Shown here one piece after another: positions 15,618 through 24,630 of a stretch of DNA of 64,000 bases; position 1 is the stretch's first letter, and each line of letters begins with the position of its first letter. The notes below the pieces were generated by a model. That model had not been told where the DNA came from and ran no database searches. It saw only the letters and a list, made by a program, of their open reading frames with translations. The position numbers and the translations under genes were made by a program. Source of the DNA: Bacteroidales bacterium UBA5287 (GTDB lineage: Bacteria; Bacteroidota; Bacteroidia; Bacteroidales; Dysgonomonadaceae); assembly GCA_002411345.1 (NCBI GenBank), contig DHSL01000031.1, positions 1-64,000 of the forward strand, in the 5' to 3' direction.

Positions 15618-18116
15618 ATGTGTATTAAACAAAAAGCTTTTTTATTGTTTTTTTTGATGTGCTCTACATTTGTATTTGGAAAACCAGGATTTGGTAAGTC
15701 TGAAAAAATTAATAATCAATGGAAGTTTATCCTTCAAGATGTAAAGAATGCAGAGGGAGTTGATTTTAACGATAAGAATTGGCAAAATATTGATTTACCC
15801 CATGACTGGAGTGTTAAACAACAATTAAGCTCGTCGCAGTCCAGTTGTATGGGATATTTACCAGGTGGAATAGGGTGGTATAGAAAAAGTATCCAAATAC
15901 CTGAAGACAAGAAAGAAGCGAAAGTTTATCTTTATTTTGAAGGAGTATATAACAGAAGTGATGTTTATATAAACGGTCATTTATTGGGAAACCGTCCAAA
16001 TGGGTATATTTCATTTATGTATGATGCGACGCCATATATTAAATATGGAAAAGAAAATGTTATTGCTGTGCGTGTAGATCACAGTAGAGATGCAGATTCA
16101 AGATGGTATACCGGTTCAGGTATTTATCGTGATGTTTGGTTGGTGTATGCCAATCCTGTTCATATTGCCCAATGGGGAGTATATGTTTTTCCTGAGGAAT
16201 CCACGTCAAAAAATGGAGTTTTGAATGTAGAAGTCGAATTGACGAATGAATTGGAGGTTGCTGTCAACTTATCCATAATTCATGAGTTAATGGACAAAAA
16301 TGGAAAGGTAGTCGCGAAAAAGAATCTTAAACAATCTGTACAACCCGGTGAAAGTAAGATTAATACATCATCTTTAAAGGTGGCTAAGCCAAATTTGTGG
16401 AGTATAGAAGATCCATACTTATATGATTTGAAAACCACAGTGTTGAAAAATGGAGAAGTGTTGGATGAGACAATAACAAAGACAGGATTTAGACAATTCA
16501 CATTTGATGCTGACAAAGGATTTGCACTCAACGGGAAGTGGATGAAAGTTAAAGGCGTATGTATTCATCATGATGCGGGAGTTTTAGGTGCAGCAGTACC
16601 TAAGGAAGTATTGAGAAGAAGGTTAATCAACTTGAAAGAAATAGGATGTAATGCGATCAGAACAAGCCATAATCCCCAAGCACCTTCGTTATATGAATTG
16701 TGTGATGAGTTAGGCATGTTGGTTATTAACGAAGCATTTGACGAGTGGGAATTTCCCAAACGGAAATGGCTTGAAGGATGGAATGTTGGTACTCCAGGTT
16801 TTCAAGGTTCATTTGATTTTTTTGAAGAATGGGGTGAAAGAGATTTAGCCGATATGGTTAAACGGGACAGGAATCATATCTCAATATTTGCTTGGAGTAT
16901 TGGTAACGAAGTAGATTATCCAAATGACCCATATTCACATCCTATACTTGACGGAGGTGAAGGAGGGTTTACTCAACCCATTTTTGGTGGATATAAGAAA
17001 GATGCCCCAGATGCCATGCGTTTAGGTGATATTGCCAAAAGATTGTCGTCTGTTGTGAAAAAATATGACAAATCGCGTCCTGTAACCGCAGGACTAGCCG
17101 GTGTGGCCATGTCCAATGAGACAGCTTATCCAGGTGCTTTGGATATCACCGGATATAATTATACTGAAAATATGTATGATAAAGATCATAAAGAATATCC
17201 AGATAGAGTTATTTTCGGAAGTGAGAACAGACATGATCTGAGTGCATGGAAAGATGTCAGAGACAAGGAGTTTATCTTTGGTCAATTTATTTGGACGGGA
17301 ATAGATTATTTAGGAGAATCCGGGAGATGGCCCTCTCGTGGTTTTTATTCAGGTCTCCTTGATTTCGGAGGTTTTATTAAGCCACGAGGTTATTTTCGTC
17401 AATCTCTTTGGTCGGAAAAACCGATGGCATATCTTGGAACCTATCCAACCCCAGGTAAAGGTAGTGTAAGTCAGATGCAAGATGTATGGTCGCAACTTGA
17501 GGCAGAGAAGGCATCTAATTATGAGGAAAAAACTCCATCGACAGATGCTTGGTCGATTTGGAATTATTACGAAGGACAGTTGATACGAGTTGTTTCTTAT
17601 TCAAATGCACCCAAAGCCAAGCTGTTGTTAAACGATAAAGAAGTTGGAGCCATTCAGGATTATAATGATGAAACGGGTATTTATTATTGGGATATCCCTT
17701 TTCAAGATGGAGTTTTGAAAGTTATTGGGATGGATGAAAATAGCAAGGAAATATGTGATTATGAAATTCAATCATCAGGAAGTCCTAATGCTTTAAAAAT
17801 TATGTATCAAGATCAAGTCGTAAAGAAGGATGGTGTTGCCCAAATTATTATTCAGGTAGTTGACGAAAAGGGTGTTCCTGTTATGATTTCAGATAATGAA
17901 GTGACATGCCAAATAATGGGTGATGGTAAATTATTAGGGTTAGAAGCAAGTAATAATTCGGATATGAGTAATTATGGAGATAATGTTCATAGAGTTTATC
18001 ATGGAAGGATGATTGCATATATTAAAGTCACTGAAGAGAACAAAGAAGGTATAAAAGTTCATTTTACATCTCCCTGGCTTAAGTCGGCCGAGGCATTGAT
18101 TAAAACAATAGAATAA
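15618..18116 (+). CDS. Secreted GH2 beta-galactosidase-like enzyme
   Basis: This 832-residue protein has an N-terminal signal peptide. The GH2 sugar-binding domain follows (WKFILQDV...LPHDWSV; GGIGWYRKSIQIP; RWYTGSGIYRDVWL), then an immunoglobulin-like domain and the TIM barrel (VKGVCIHHDAG; IRTSHNPQAP). The acid/base is Glu431 in WSIGNEVD and the likely nucleophile is Glu536 in FGSENR, a variant of the usual SEY. C-terminal beta domains (including GYFRQSLWSEKPMAYLG) resemble the DUF4982-type extension common in bacteroidal GH2 enzymes. Beta-galactosidase activity is the best guess; other GH2 specificities (glucuronidase, mannosidase) fit the motifs less well. It is the last of the three hydrolase genes, 34 nt after the GH16-GH43 gene and followed by a strong terminator. 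Confidence 0.9.
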   Translation: MCIKQKAFLLFFLMCSTFVFGKPGFGKSEKINNQWKFILQDVKNAEGVDFNDKNWQNIDLPHDWSVKQQLSSSQSSCMGYLPGGIGWYRKSIQIPEDKKEAKVYLYFEGVYNRSDVYINGHLLGNRPNGYISFMYDATPYIKYGKENVIAVRVDHSRDADSRWYTGSGIYRDVWLVYANPVHIAQWGVYVFPEESTSKNGVLNVEVELTNELEVAVNLSIIHELMDKNGKVVAKKNLKQSVQPGESKINTSSLKVAKPNLWSIEDPYLYDLKTTVLKNGEVLDETITKTGFRQFTFDADKGFALNGKWMKVKGVCIHHDAGVLGAAVPKEVLRRRLINLKEIGCNAIRTSHNPQAPSLYELCDELGMLVINEAFDEWEFPKRKWLEGWNVGTPGFQGSFDFFEEWGERDLADMVKRDRNHISIFAWSIGNEVDYPNDPYSHPILDGGEGGFTQPIFGGYKKDAPDAMRLGDIAKRLSSVVKKYDKSRPVTAGLAGVAMSNETAYPGALDITGYNYTENMYDKDHKEYPDRVIFGSENRHDLSAWKDVRDKEFIFGQFIWTGIDYLGESGRWPSRGFYSGLLDFGGFIKPRGYFRQSLWSEKPMAYLGTYPTPGKGSVSQMQDVWSQLEAEKASNYEEKTPSTDAWSIWNYYEGQLIRVVSYSNAPKAKLLLNDKEVGAIQDYNDETGIYYWDIPFQDGVLKVIGMDENSKEICDYEIQSSGSPNALKIMYQDQVVKKDGVAQIIIQVVDEKGVPVMISDNEVTCQIMGDGKLLGLEASNNSDMSNYGDNVHRVYHGRMIAYIKVTEENKEGIKVHFTSPWLKSAEALIKTIE

Positions 18117-18150
18117 TCACTATTTCAGGACGAGCTAGAATTTCAAATAA

Positions 18151-18180
18151 TAAAGAGCCGAAAATACTTCCGGCTCTTTA
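18151..18180 (+). terminator. Rho-independent terminator after the hydrolase genes
   Basis: A perfect 10-bp stem (TAAAGAGCCG / CGGCTCTTTA) encloses a 10-base loop and lies 34 nt after the GH2 stop. The arms are A-rich and T-rich, so it could also act for the convergent Gfo/Idh gene. Confidence 0.8.
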
Positions 18181-18262
18181 TCTTGTGTTTAAATTAAGTT
18201 TCTATAATAATGCTAAATTATAGTCAAATTAAACATTTACATGTACAAACATGTGTCGGTTG

Positions 18263-19579
18263 TTAAATAGAAAAACCCTTACTATAATTCTTTGTTATAA
18301 GTTTATCAGCTTCGGAGTCGTTTACAAATTTCTCTTTTGCCGGATTCCATTTAATAGGACGTCCCAAATGATAAGCAATATTTCCAAGTGTGCAAACTGT
18401 ACACGAGCGATGTCCAATTTCTACAGGAACAATTGGATCTTTGTGTGATTTTATTGCATTAATAAAATTCTCTTGATGAGAGGCTTTTGTTTCATAAGCA
18501 CCTTCAGTCTGTTCTACTACTTTAGGTAATAAGCTATCGTCTGATGCTGAGTAATGTTCTCGGGAAACCTCAATCCAACCTTTATCACCCCAGAATTTAA
18601 CTCCTCTAGTTTTCTTTTCGTCAAAAGGCTCTTCTGTCATTACTGCTCCGCTCTCATATTTGAAAGTCAGGAATTTAGTTCCCTGATATCCTGCAGGTAT
18701 TATTTCAATGGGACCACTTTTATCCATTCCTAAACCCCATTGAGCAATATCAAACATGTGAGCTCCCCAATCGGTAGTGTAACCTCCTCCCAACTCTTTG
18801 TACCAGCGCCATGCTCCCCAAAATTGTTCGTTTTTTTCGGGATCCAGTGAAATTGGAGGATTTAATTGTGAATTATAGTGTACGTATTCTGAGGGACCCA
18901 GCCACATTTTCCAGTTCAGATCTGCGGGAATTGTTTCTTCTGGTAGATTGTAAGGAACCGGAGGTTCACCTACATAAGCATTTACACGTTGTATCTTTCC
19001 GATTTTCCCTTCTTGTACCATTTTGACAGCGTATTGGAAATTTGGATCAGAACGTTGTTGGCTTCCGACTGCAAGAATTACATTATTATCGCGAACAGCT
19101 TTTACCAAAGCTTGTCCCTCTTTGATTGTAAATGTAAGAGGTTTTTCCAGATAAATGTTTTTCTTTGCTTTACATGCATCAATTGCGATAAATGCATGCC
19201 AATGATCCGGTGTTGCAATAACAACTGCATTTATATCTTTACGCGCGAGCAAGTCCTTGTAGTTTTCATACGTTTCAACAGCTACTTCTTTCTGTTGTTT
19301 TGCATAATAATTTTTCACCCTTTTTGTGAATCGCTGATTCTTTATTCCATAAACATCGCTTCCTGCAACTACCTCAACTCCTGGAATCCCGATGAGACCA
19401 TTTAAAAGATGCATTGCTTGTTGACCCAAGCCAATGAATCCCAATCGGATAATGCCATCATTTGTTGCTAAGACTTTACTTTGTTTACATGACGTTAAAA
19501 ACTGGGAAAAAACTAATGCACCAGCTACTCCTACTGTTGAGGATTTAATAAAATCTCTTCTTGATACTTTTTTACTCAT
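18263..19579 (-). CDS. Tat-exported Gfo/Idh/MocA-family oxidoreductase
   Basis: The 438-residue protein opens with a twin-arginine signal (SRRDFIKSS, then a hydrophobic stretch ending FLTSCKQ). The LTSC could also be a lipobox, giving a Tat lipoprotein. The Rossmann part shows GFIGLGQQAMHLLNG, and EKPLTFTIKEGQALV is the EKP signature of the Gfo/Idh/MocA fold that binds NAD(P). The C-terminal part (GGGYTTDWGAHMFDIAQWGL) is typical of the secreted bacteroidal members. These act on sugars or polyols; some (GH109) use NAD to hydrolyse glycosides, which cannot be excluded here. It faces the hydrolase genes, with a terminator between them, so sugar processing in the periplasm is likely but not shown. 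Confidence 0.9.
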   Translation of the reverse strand: MSKKVSRRDFIKSSTVGVAGALVFSQFLTSCKQSKVLATNDGIIRLGFIGLGQQAMHLLNGLIGIPGVEVVAGSDVYGIKNQRFTKRVKNYYAKQQKEVAVETYENYKDLLARKDINAVVIATPDHWHAFIAIDACKAKKNIYLEKPLTFTIKEGQALVKAVRDNNVILAVGSQQRSDPNFQYAVKMVQEGKIGKIQRVNAYVGEPPVPYNLPEETIPADLNWKMWLGPSEYVHYNSQLNPPISLDPEKNEQFWGAWRWYKELGGGYTTDWGAHMFDIAQWGLGMDKSGPIEIIPAGYQGTKFLTFKYESGAVMTEEPFDEKKTRGVKFWGDKGWIEVSREHYSASDDSLLPKVVEQTEGAYETKASHQENFINAIKSHKDPIVPVEIGHRSCTVCTLGNIAYHLGRPIKWNPAKEKFVNDSEADKLITKNYSKGFSI

Positions 19580-19721
19580 TTTGTTAACGATTTAAATTGG
19601 CTAAATATGTTGTTTCATTAATTGTTGATTATAATGTTTATTGATTGAAGTCTATGATTAAATTATTGATTAATTCCATTGTAATAGAATTTTCAAAGTT
19701 AAATTAAAATTGTCTAAATAC

Positions 19722-19757
19722 AAATAAAAAAGCTGCACTATGGCAGCTTTTTTATTT
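19722..19757 (-). terminator. Rho-independent terminator of aspS
   Basis: A perfect 15-bp inverted repeat (AAATAAAAAAGCTGC / GCAGCTTTTTTATTT) with the 6-base loop ACTATG lies just after the aspS stop. On the minus strand the GC stem runs into a T tract. Confidence 0.85.
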
Positions 19758-19762
19758 AATTA

Positions 19763-21511
19763 TTATTCTTGAACAAGTGCAATTTTAAGTTCGTCCAATT
19801 GTTTTTGATCTACTATAGAAGGAGCGTCAATCATTACATCGCGACCTGAATTGTTTTTTGGGAATGCGATGCAGTCGCGTATACTGTCTAATCCTGCTAA
19901 AAGTGAAACGAATCGATCTAAACCAAAAGCAATTCCTCCGTGAGGTGGTGCTCCATATTGGAATGCATTCATCAGAAATCCGAATTGTTTTTGAGCTTGT
20001 TCATCACTGAATCCAAGTACTGAAAACATCTTCTTTTGTAGTTCGCTGTCATGAATACGTATTGATCCACCACCTACTTCCACGCCGTTAATCACAATAT
20101 CATATGCATTTGCACGTACTGCTCCCGGATTTGAATCGAGTAGGGGGATATCTTCCGGTTTAGGAGAAGTAAATGGGTGATGTTTTGCTACATAACGTTC
20201 ATCTTCTTCGCTCCATTCTAAAAGCGGAAAATCTATAACCCATAAGCATTTATAGTTGAATTTATCGCGTAAGCCTAATCTGGAACCCATTTCCAGGCGA
20301 AGTTCTCCTAACTGTTTCTGTGTCTTTTCAGTTTCGCCACTCAATACAAGAAGCAGATCGCCAGGATTAGCATTACTTCTATCAAGCCACAACTTCAAAT
20401 CTTCTTCATTATAGAATTTGTCAACAGAAGATTTAATAGTACCGTCTTCGTTATAGCGTACATAGACGAGTCCTTTCGCACCAATTTGCGGACGTTTTAC
20501 AAAATCAGTCAACTCATCTAATTGTTTGCGGGTATATGTAGCGCAATTTTTAACGCAAATGGCACCGACATATTCCGCAGAATCGAAAACTCCAAAATTG
20601 TGTCCTTCTGTTAGATCTTTGATTTCTACAAACTTCATGTCAAAGCGTGTATCCGGTTTGTCAGAACCATAAAATTTCATTGCATCAGCATAGCTGATTC
20701 GAGGAAAATCCGGCAGATCGATCCCTTTAATGTTTTTAAAAATATATTTGGTAAGTCCTTCAAAAGTGCTTAGCACATCTTCTTGTTCCACAAATGACAT
20801 TTCGCAATCTATTTGTGTAAATTCAGGTTGGCGGTCAGCGCGAAGGTCTTCGTCACGAAAACATTTTACTATTTGGAAATAGCGGTCGAATCCCGCTACC
20901 ATTAATAATTGTTTGAATAGCTGTGGTGATTGAGGAAGAGCATAAAATTCACCTTTATTCATGCGTGAAGGGACTATGAAGTCTCTAGCTCCTTCTGGTG
21001 TAGAGCCAATGAGGACTGGAGTTTCCACTTCAAGAAATTGTCTTTCGTCTAAATATTGACGGGTAGCAATTGTCATTTTGTGACGAAGCTCAAGATTTTG
21101 TCTGACCACATCTCGTCTCAAATCAAGATAACGATATTTCATGCGAATATCATCACCACCATCTGTTTCATTTTCAATTGTGAAAGGAGGTGTTTTTGAT
21201 GAATTGAGAATGTTTAGTGCAGTCACATTAATTTCAATATCACCTGTTGGAATATGGGTGTTTTTGTTTGAGCGTTCTGTGACAACCCCTGTTATTTGAA
21301 TCACACATTCACGTCCTAATTTATTGGCTTTTTCACAAATGTCCGGGTTAATAGCCTGGTTGAATGATAATTGAGTGATTCCATATCGATCGCGTAAATC
21401 GATAAAAGTCATTCCTCCCATTTTACGGATTTTGTGTACCCACCCTGAAAGGGTAATCTCGCTGTTTATATCGGTGATTCTAAGATCACCACAAGTATTT
21501 GTTCTATACAT
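19763..21511 (-). CDS. aspS: Aspartyl-tRNA synthetase
   Basis: This class II synthetase charges tRNA-Asp in the cytoplasm. The start is the ATG at 21511 (MYRTNTCGDLR), which fits the conserved N-terminus; an in-frame TTG lies four codons upstream. Order of parts: anticodon-binding OB fold (ITLSGWVHKIRKMGGMTFIDLRDRYG), class II catalytic domain with motif 2 (FRDEDLRADRQPEFTQID), the bacterial GAD insertion (about residues 290-410) and motif 3 (GGIAFGLDRFVSLLAG). Length (582) is normal for bacterial AspRS. A Bacteroidota-type promoter lies about 30 bases upstream, back to back with that of tRNA-Pro. No asparagine-transamidation link is implied, since asnS is present in this window. Confidence 0.97.
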   Translation of the reverse strand: MYRTNTCGDLRITDINSEITLSGWVHKIRKMGGMTFIDLRDRYGITQLSFNQAINPDICEKANKLGRECVIQITGVVTERSNKNTHIPTGDIEINVTALNILNSSKTPPFTIENETDGGDDIRMKYRYLDLRRDVVRQNLELRHKMTIATRQYLDERQFLEVETPVLIGSTPEGARDFIVPSRMNKGEFYALPQSPQLFKQLLMVAGFDRYFQIVKCFRDEDLRADRQPEFTQIDCEMSFVEQEDVLSTFEGLTKYIFKNIKGIDLPDFPRISYADAMKFYGSDKPDTRFDMKFVEIKDLTEGHNFGVFDSAEYVGAICVKNCATYTRKQLDELTDFVKRPQIGAKGLVYVRYNEDGTIKSSVDKFYNEEDLKLWLDRSNANPGDLLLVLSGETEKTQKQLGELRLEMGSRLGLRDKFNYKCLWVIDFPLLEWSEEDERYVAKHHPFTSPKPEDIPLLDSNPGAVRANAYDIVINGVEVGGGSIRIHDSELQKKMFSVLGFSDEQAQKQFGFLMNAFQYGAPPHGGIAFGLDRFVSLLAGLDSIRDCIAFPKNNSGRDVMIDAPSIVDQKQLDELKIALVQE

Positions 21512-21544
21512 ATTACAAAGCAATTGATCAATTTTATGGTCCTA

Positions 21545-21577
21545 CAAATTTACATAAATCTTGCATTGTTTATGCAA
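21545..21577 (-). promoter_or_regulatory. Candidate aspS promoter
   Basis: On the minus strand TAAATTTG (21545-21552) matches TAnnTTTG, with TTG (21575-21577) 22 bases upstream. The spacing is slightly long for the -33/-7 pair. Confidence 0.5.
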
Positions 21578-21601
21578 TTTAATAAAAAAAGGTGATTTTA
21601 T

Positions 21602-21632
21602 TTTGGTATTATCGCAAAAAGGTGTAATTTTG
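21602..21632 (+). promoter_or_regulatory. tRNA-Pro promoter
   Basis: TTTG (21602-21605), 19 bases, then TAATTTTG (21625-21632): an exact match to the Bacteroidota -33/-7 consensus, ending 22 bases before the tRNA. Confidence 0.75.
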
Positions 21633-21654
21633 CACCCACATTTAACTGACATCT

Positions 21655-21729
21655 CGGGGTGTAGCACAGCCCGGTTAGTGTGCCTGCTTTGGGAGCAGGA
21701 GGTCGAAGGTTCGAATCCTTTCACCCCGA
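21655..21729 (+). tRNA. tRNA-Pro (TGG)
   Basis: A full cloverleaf can be folded. The acceptor CGGGGTG pairs with CACCCCG and the discriminator is A. The D arm is GCAC/GTGC. The anticodon stem CTGCT/AGCAG encloses a loop with anticodon TGG, and the T arm carries the GTTCGAATC loop. CCA is not encoded. Confidence 0.97.
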
Positions 21730-21734
21730 CGTTG

Positions 21735-21771
21735 AAAAAAAGAGTTACAATTTATTTGTAACTCTTTTTTT
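21735..21771. terminator. Terminator after tRNA-Pro, probably bidirectional
   Basis: The 9-bp stem GAGTTACAA / TTGTAACTC, extended by A7/T7, has a 5-base loop. The A tract on the left and T tract on the right let it serve both tRNA-Pro and the leftward hem operon that ends at 21856. Confidence 0.85.
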
Positions 21772-21855
21772 TATTGATACTTATATAGAAATATTACATT
21801 AGTATTTTTGAATAAAAATTGCATTCATTTATATTCGCAGCAGTGCAATATAGTA

Positions 21856-23223
21856 TTATTTTATTTCTTCAGCCAACTTTGCACCTTGAATAATTCGATG
21901 TGCCATGCCAATTCCGTCTCGTAAATTTCCTGCAATGTGAAGTCCCTGATAACTTTTTTCAAGTTTTTTTACGGTATTGAATCGATCTTCCGAGGAAATT
22001 TCATATTGAGGTATTGCATGTTTGTGACGAAAAATACGAATTAAATCTGGTTCTTTCGATGCAGGGAAGCCTAACATACGGTGAAATGTTTTAACTACTT
22101 TTTCTTCTATTTCGTAGTCCGATAGTTCTGTTAATGCGGCATTTTTTATGCCTCCCATAAAAAATGAGAATAATGCACCATTGTTGGGACTGCGTCCTTC
22201 AAAACAGGATGATGGAAACAGAATTCCCAAGAAATCTTCATTATCTTTTGAAGAGATTAAACCTCCAAATGCATTGAATTTTAGATTCCCTGTATCTTTT
22301 ACACCTACAGCAATTTGTACAATTGGAGCATAACGTAAGTTAGTAATCTTGTTTATTTTATCTATTTCAATGAATTTAAGTATTTCTGGAAGCACATATG
22401 AACCAACTGTAGTGATGAGGTGTTTTGATGTGAGTTCAATTTCTTGATTGTTTTGTTTAAAAGATGTTTTCCATGTCCCATCATCAGTGTTTGGTTTAGT
22501 TGCAATGTTCTCACATGACAGCATGATATTTTCTTTGCCGATATATTTTATCATTGCTTTTATAAGATTTTCCATTCCCCCATTGGTGGAAAATATTCCT
22601 TTTTTTGACTGTGACTTATTCTGGTTTTTATCTTTTTGAACTTTTTTTATTGCTCCACCGATAAAACTTCCATAGTCTTGTTCCAGATTATAAAGCTTTG
22701 GTAAAGCATGTCTTGTAATTAATGCAGTTGCATCTCCAGCATATATACCTGACAAAAAAGGATCTACAGCATAATCGACGAATGATTTACCGAGTCTTCG
22801 AGTTGTTAATTCAGCTACAGTTTCATTTGGATTATTTCCTTTTGCACGCCAAGGTTCACCAAGTATATGAAGTTTGTCGGAAAATCTAAAAAGAGGTGTT
22901 GTTATTCCACTCCATAATCCATTAGGAAGAGGATGAAATTTTTCGTTTTTCCAGATCAGTCGCTTTTCAGATTCTTTTTTCGCAAACTCAATTTTACATT
23001 CTGTTGACAGTTCATCAAAAAGGTTCAAAACTTCTTCGGATGCACCTGATCCTGTATTTGGACCTGATTCAAATACAAAATCGTTTTCATGAAAAGTTTG
23101 AATTTGGCCGCCTAATCTATCTGTTTTTTCTAATACAATTATGTTAAATCCTTTTTTCTTAAGATTTATTGCAGTAGAAAGTCCTGTTAATCCACCTCCT
23201 ATGATGACAATATCTTTTTCCAT
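21856..23223 (-). CDS. hemG: Protoporphyrinogen oxidase, HemY/HemG flavin type
   Basis: This is an FAD-dependent amine-oxidase-fold enzyme of 455 residues. The N-terminal FAD motif is IVIIGGGLTGLSTAINLKKKG (residues 5-25), then VLEKTDRLGGQIQT. The C-terminal FAD contact is GLHIAGNLRDGIGMAHRI. It oxidises protoporphyrinogen IX (or coproporphyrinogen III in the Gram-positive branch) in haem synthesis and is peripheral to the membrane. It lies 41 nt downstream of hemN in the same leftward operon, so the protoporphyrinogen activity is the better reading. Symbol usage varies (hemG or hemY) for this oxygen-using family. It is the last gene before the shared terminator near 21.75 kb. Confidence 0.92.
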   Translation of the reverse strand: MEKDIVIIGGGLTGLSTAINLKKKGFNIIVLEKTDRLGGQIQTFHENDFVFESGPNTGSGASEEVLNLFDELSTECKIEFAKKESEKRLIWKNEKFHPLPNGLWSGITTPLFRFSDKLHILGEPWRAKGNNPNETVAELTTRRLGKSFVDYAVDPFLSGIYAGDATALITRHALPKLYNLEQDYGSFIGGAIKKVQKDKNQNKSQSKKGIFSTNGGMENLIKAMIKYIGKENIMLSCENIATKPNTDDGTWKTSFKQNNQEIELTSKHLITTVGSYVLPEILKFIEIDKINKITNLRYAPIVQIAVGVKDTGNLKFNAFGGLISSKDNEDFLGILFPSSCFEGRSPNNGALFSFFMGGIKNAALTELSDYEIEEKVVKTFHRMLGFPASKEPDLIRIFRHKHAIPQYEISSEDRFNTVKKLEKSYQGLHIAGNLRDGIGMAHRIIQGAKLAEEIK

Positions 23224-23264
23224 TTCTTTATTATATGAGATTATATATCAATATTGTTTTTGTA

Positions 23265-24629
23265 TTATATTGGTTTCGAGAATGTTTTGTTCGTATTTAA
23301 AAGCAATTTATCTAACGATGCAGCAACATTTCTGATAAAAGGAGATCCTTTTTCACACATTTCAATTTTATTATCGTCAAAAACAATGATACCATCTTGT
23401 GCAAATTCCTCCATTTTTTCATTAGAATATGCAGTAGCATCTTTGATTTCAGGAACAGTAAGCATCAGTCTTGAAGCAATTTGTTGCCAATTGATTTGCT
23501 CATTACACATTAAGTCTGTAATAACCTCACGAGTTATTTGTTCATCCTTATTAAGCAAGTATCCTTTTTTTACTGGAATATTTCCATTATTAACTGTATC
23601 AATATATTCCTTTATTGTTTTGGTATTTTGTACATAAGCACTAGTTAATTGACTGATAGCAGTTACTCCGAATGCATAAACCTGTCCCGTTGTACGTCTA
23701 GAACAATAACCTTGAAAGTTTCGGTGAAGTGTATGGTCTTTTGCAGCTTGATGCAACTCATCATTCTCATGTACGAAATGATCTAACCCAATTTGTTTAT
23801 ATCCTTTATTAAGTAATAAATTCCTTGATGTTTGATAGATTTTGTCTTTCAATTCATCTGAAGGTAGACCACTTCGTTCAAGTAATTTCTGTCTAGGAAA
23901 GATGTTTGGAACATGTGCGTATGAAAAAGTCACCAAACGGTCTGGTGAAAGATCTATCGCTTTTTGGATGGATTCAGAAAAACTTTCTACAGTTTGAAAC
24001 GGAAGACCATAAATAAAATCAAGATTTATTCGGATATTATTTTTGTGTAACAAATCAAAAATCTGTTCAATCGGTAAAAGAGTAGGAACACGATTAGATG
24101 CTTTCAATACATTAGTGTTGAAATCTTGAATCTCTATACTCATGCGATTGAATCCAGCATCGATAAGTGTTTGAAAATGATTTATATCCATGTATCCAGC
24201 ATGGCATTCAATTGCTATTTCCGGATTATCAATAACTTCAAATGTGTCAAATAGTTTGTTGTTGATCAGTTTAATAAACTTTAAGTCTATAGATGTAGGT
24301 GAACCCCCGCCATAATGTATTTGAGCTATCTTTCTTTTTTTGTCGATTTTAGAACAAACCATTTCTATTTCATTCAACACTGCATCGATATATTTCTTTT
24401 CATCTGTGTCTTTTGTTCTAGAAAAGGAATTACATCCACAAAAATAACACATACGATTGCAAAAGGGTATATGAATATAGAACGACAGATGTTGAGGTTG
24501 TTGTAAGTTTGATAATTCGATTGCTTTAATGAATTCTATTTCTTTAAAGTTATCTTGAAAAAAATTAGCCGGAGGATAGCTTGTGTATCGAGGTACCGGC
24601 ACGTTATATTTTGAAATTAAATCTTTCAT
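23265..24629 (-). CDS. hemN: Oxygen-independent coproporphyrinogen III oxidase
   Basis: A radical SAM enzyme of 454 residues. Cys57, Cys61 and Cys64 form the CxxxCxxC cluster motif, with Cys66 next to it as is usual in HemN, and YGGGSPT follows. The N-terminus (VPRYTSYPPANFF) and the C-terminal HemN domain are complete, which separates it from the shorter HemW-type proteins. It decarboxylates coproporphyrinogen III to protoporphyrinogen IX in the cytoplasm without oxygen. It starts one base after the MFS gene stop and is followed by hemG, so consecutive pathway steps share a transcript. Confidence 0.96.
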   Translation of the reverse strand: MKDLISKYNVPVPRYTSYPPANFFQDNFKEIEFIKAIELSNLQQPQHLSFYIHIPFCNRMCYFCGCNSFSRTKDTDEKKYIDAVLNEIEMVCSKIDKKRKIAQIHYGGGSPTSIDLKFIKLINNKLFDTFEVIDNPEIAIECHAGYMDINHFQTLIDAGFNRMSIEIQDFNTNVLKASNRVPTLLPIEQIFDLLHKNNIRINLDFIYGLPFQTVESFSESIQKAIDLSPDRLVTFSYAHVPNIFPRQKLLERSGLPSDELKDKIYQTSRNLLLNKGYKQIGLDHFVHENDELHQAAKDHTLHRNFQGYCSRRTTGQVYAFGVTAISQLTSAYVQNTKTIKEYIDTVNNGNIPVKKGYLLNKDEQITREVITDLMCNEQINWQQIASRLMLTVPEIKDATAYSNEKMEEFAQDGIIVFDDNKIEMCEKGSPFIRNVAASLDKLLLNTNKTFSKPI

Positions 24630-24630
24630 T

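Noticed and set aside
18989..19405. 138-codon plus-strand frame inside the Gfo/Idh gene
   Set aside because: Antisense shadow of a gene with clear Rossmann and EKP motifs; its Cys/Phe-rich composition is typical of such shadows.
21542..21724. Minus-strand frame reading MKGFEPSTSCSQSRHTNRAV
   Set aside because: It is the reverse translation of the tRNA-Pro gene, a well-known annotation artefact.
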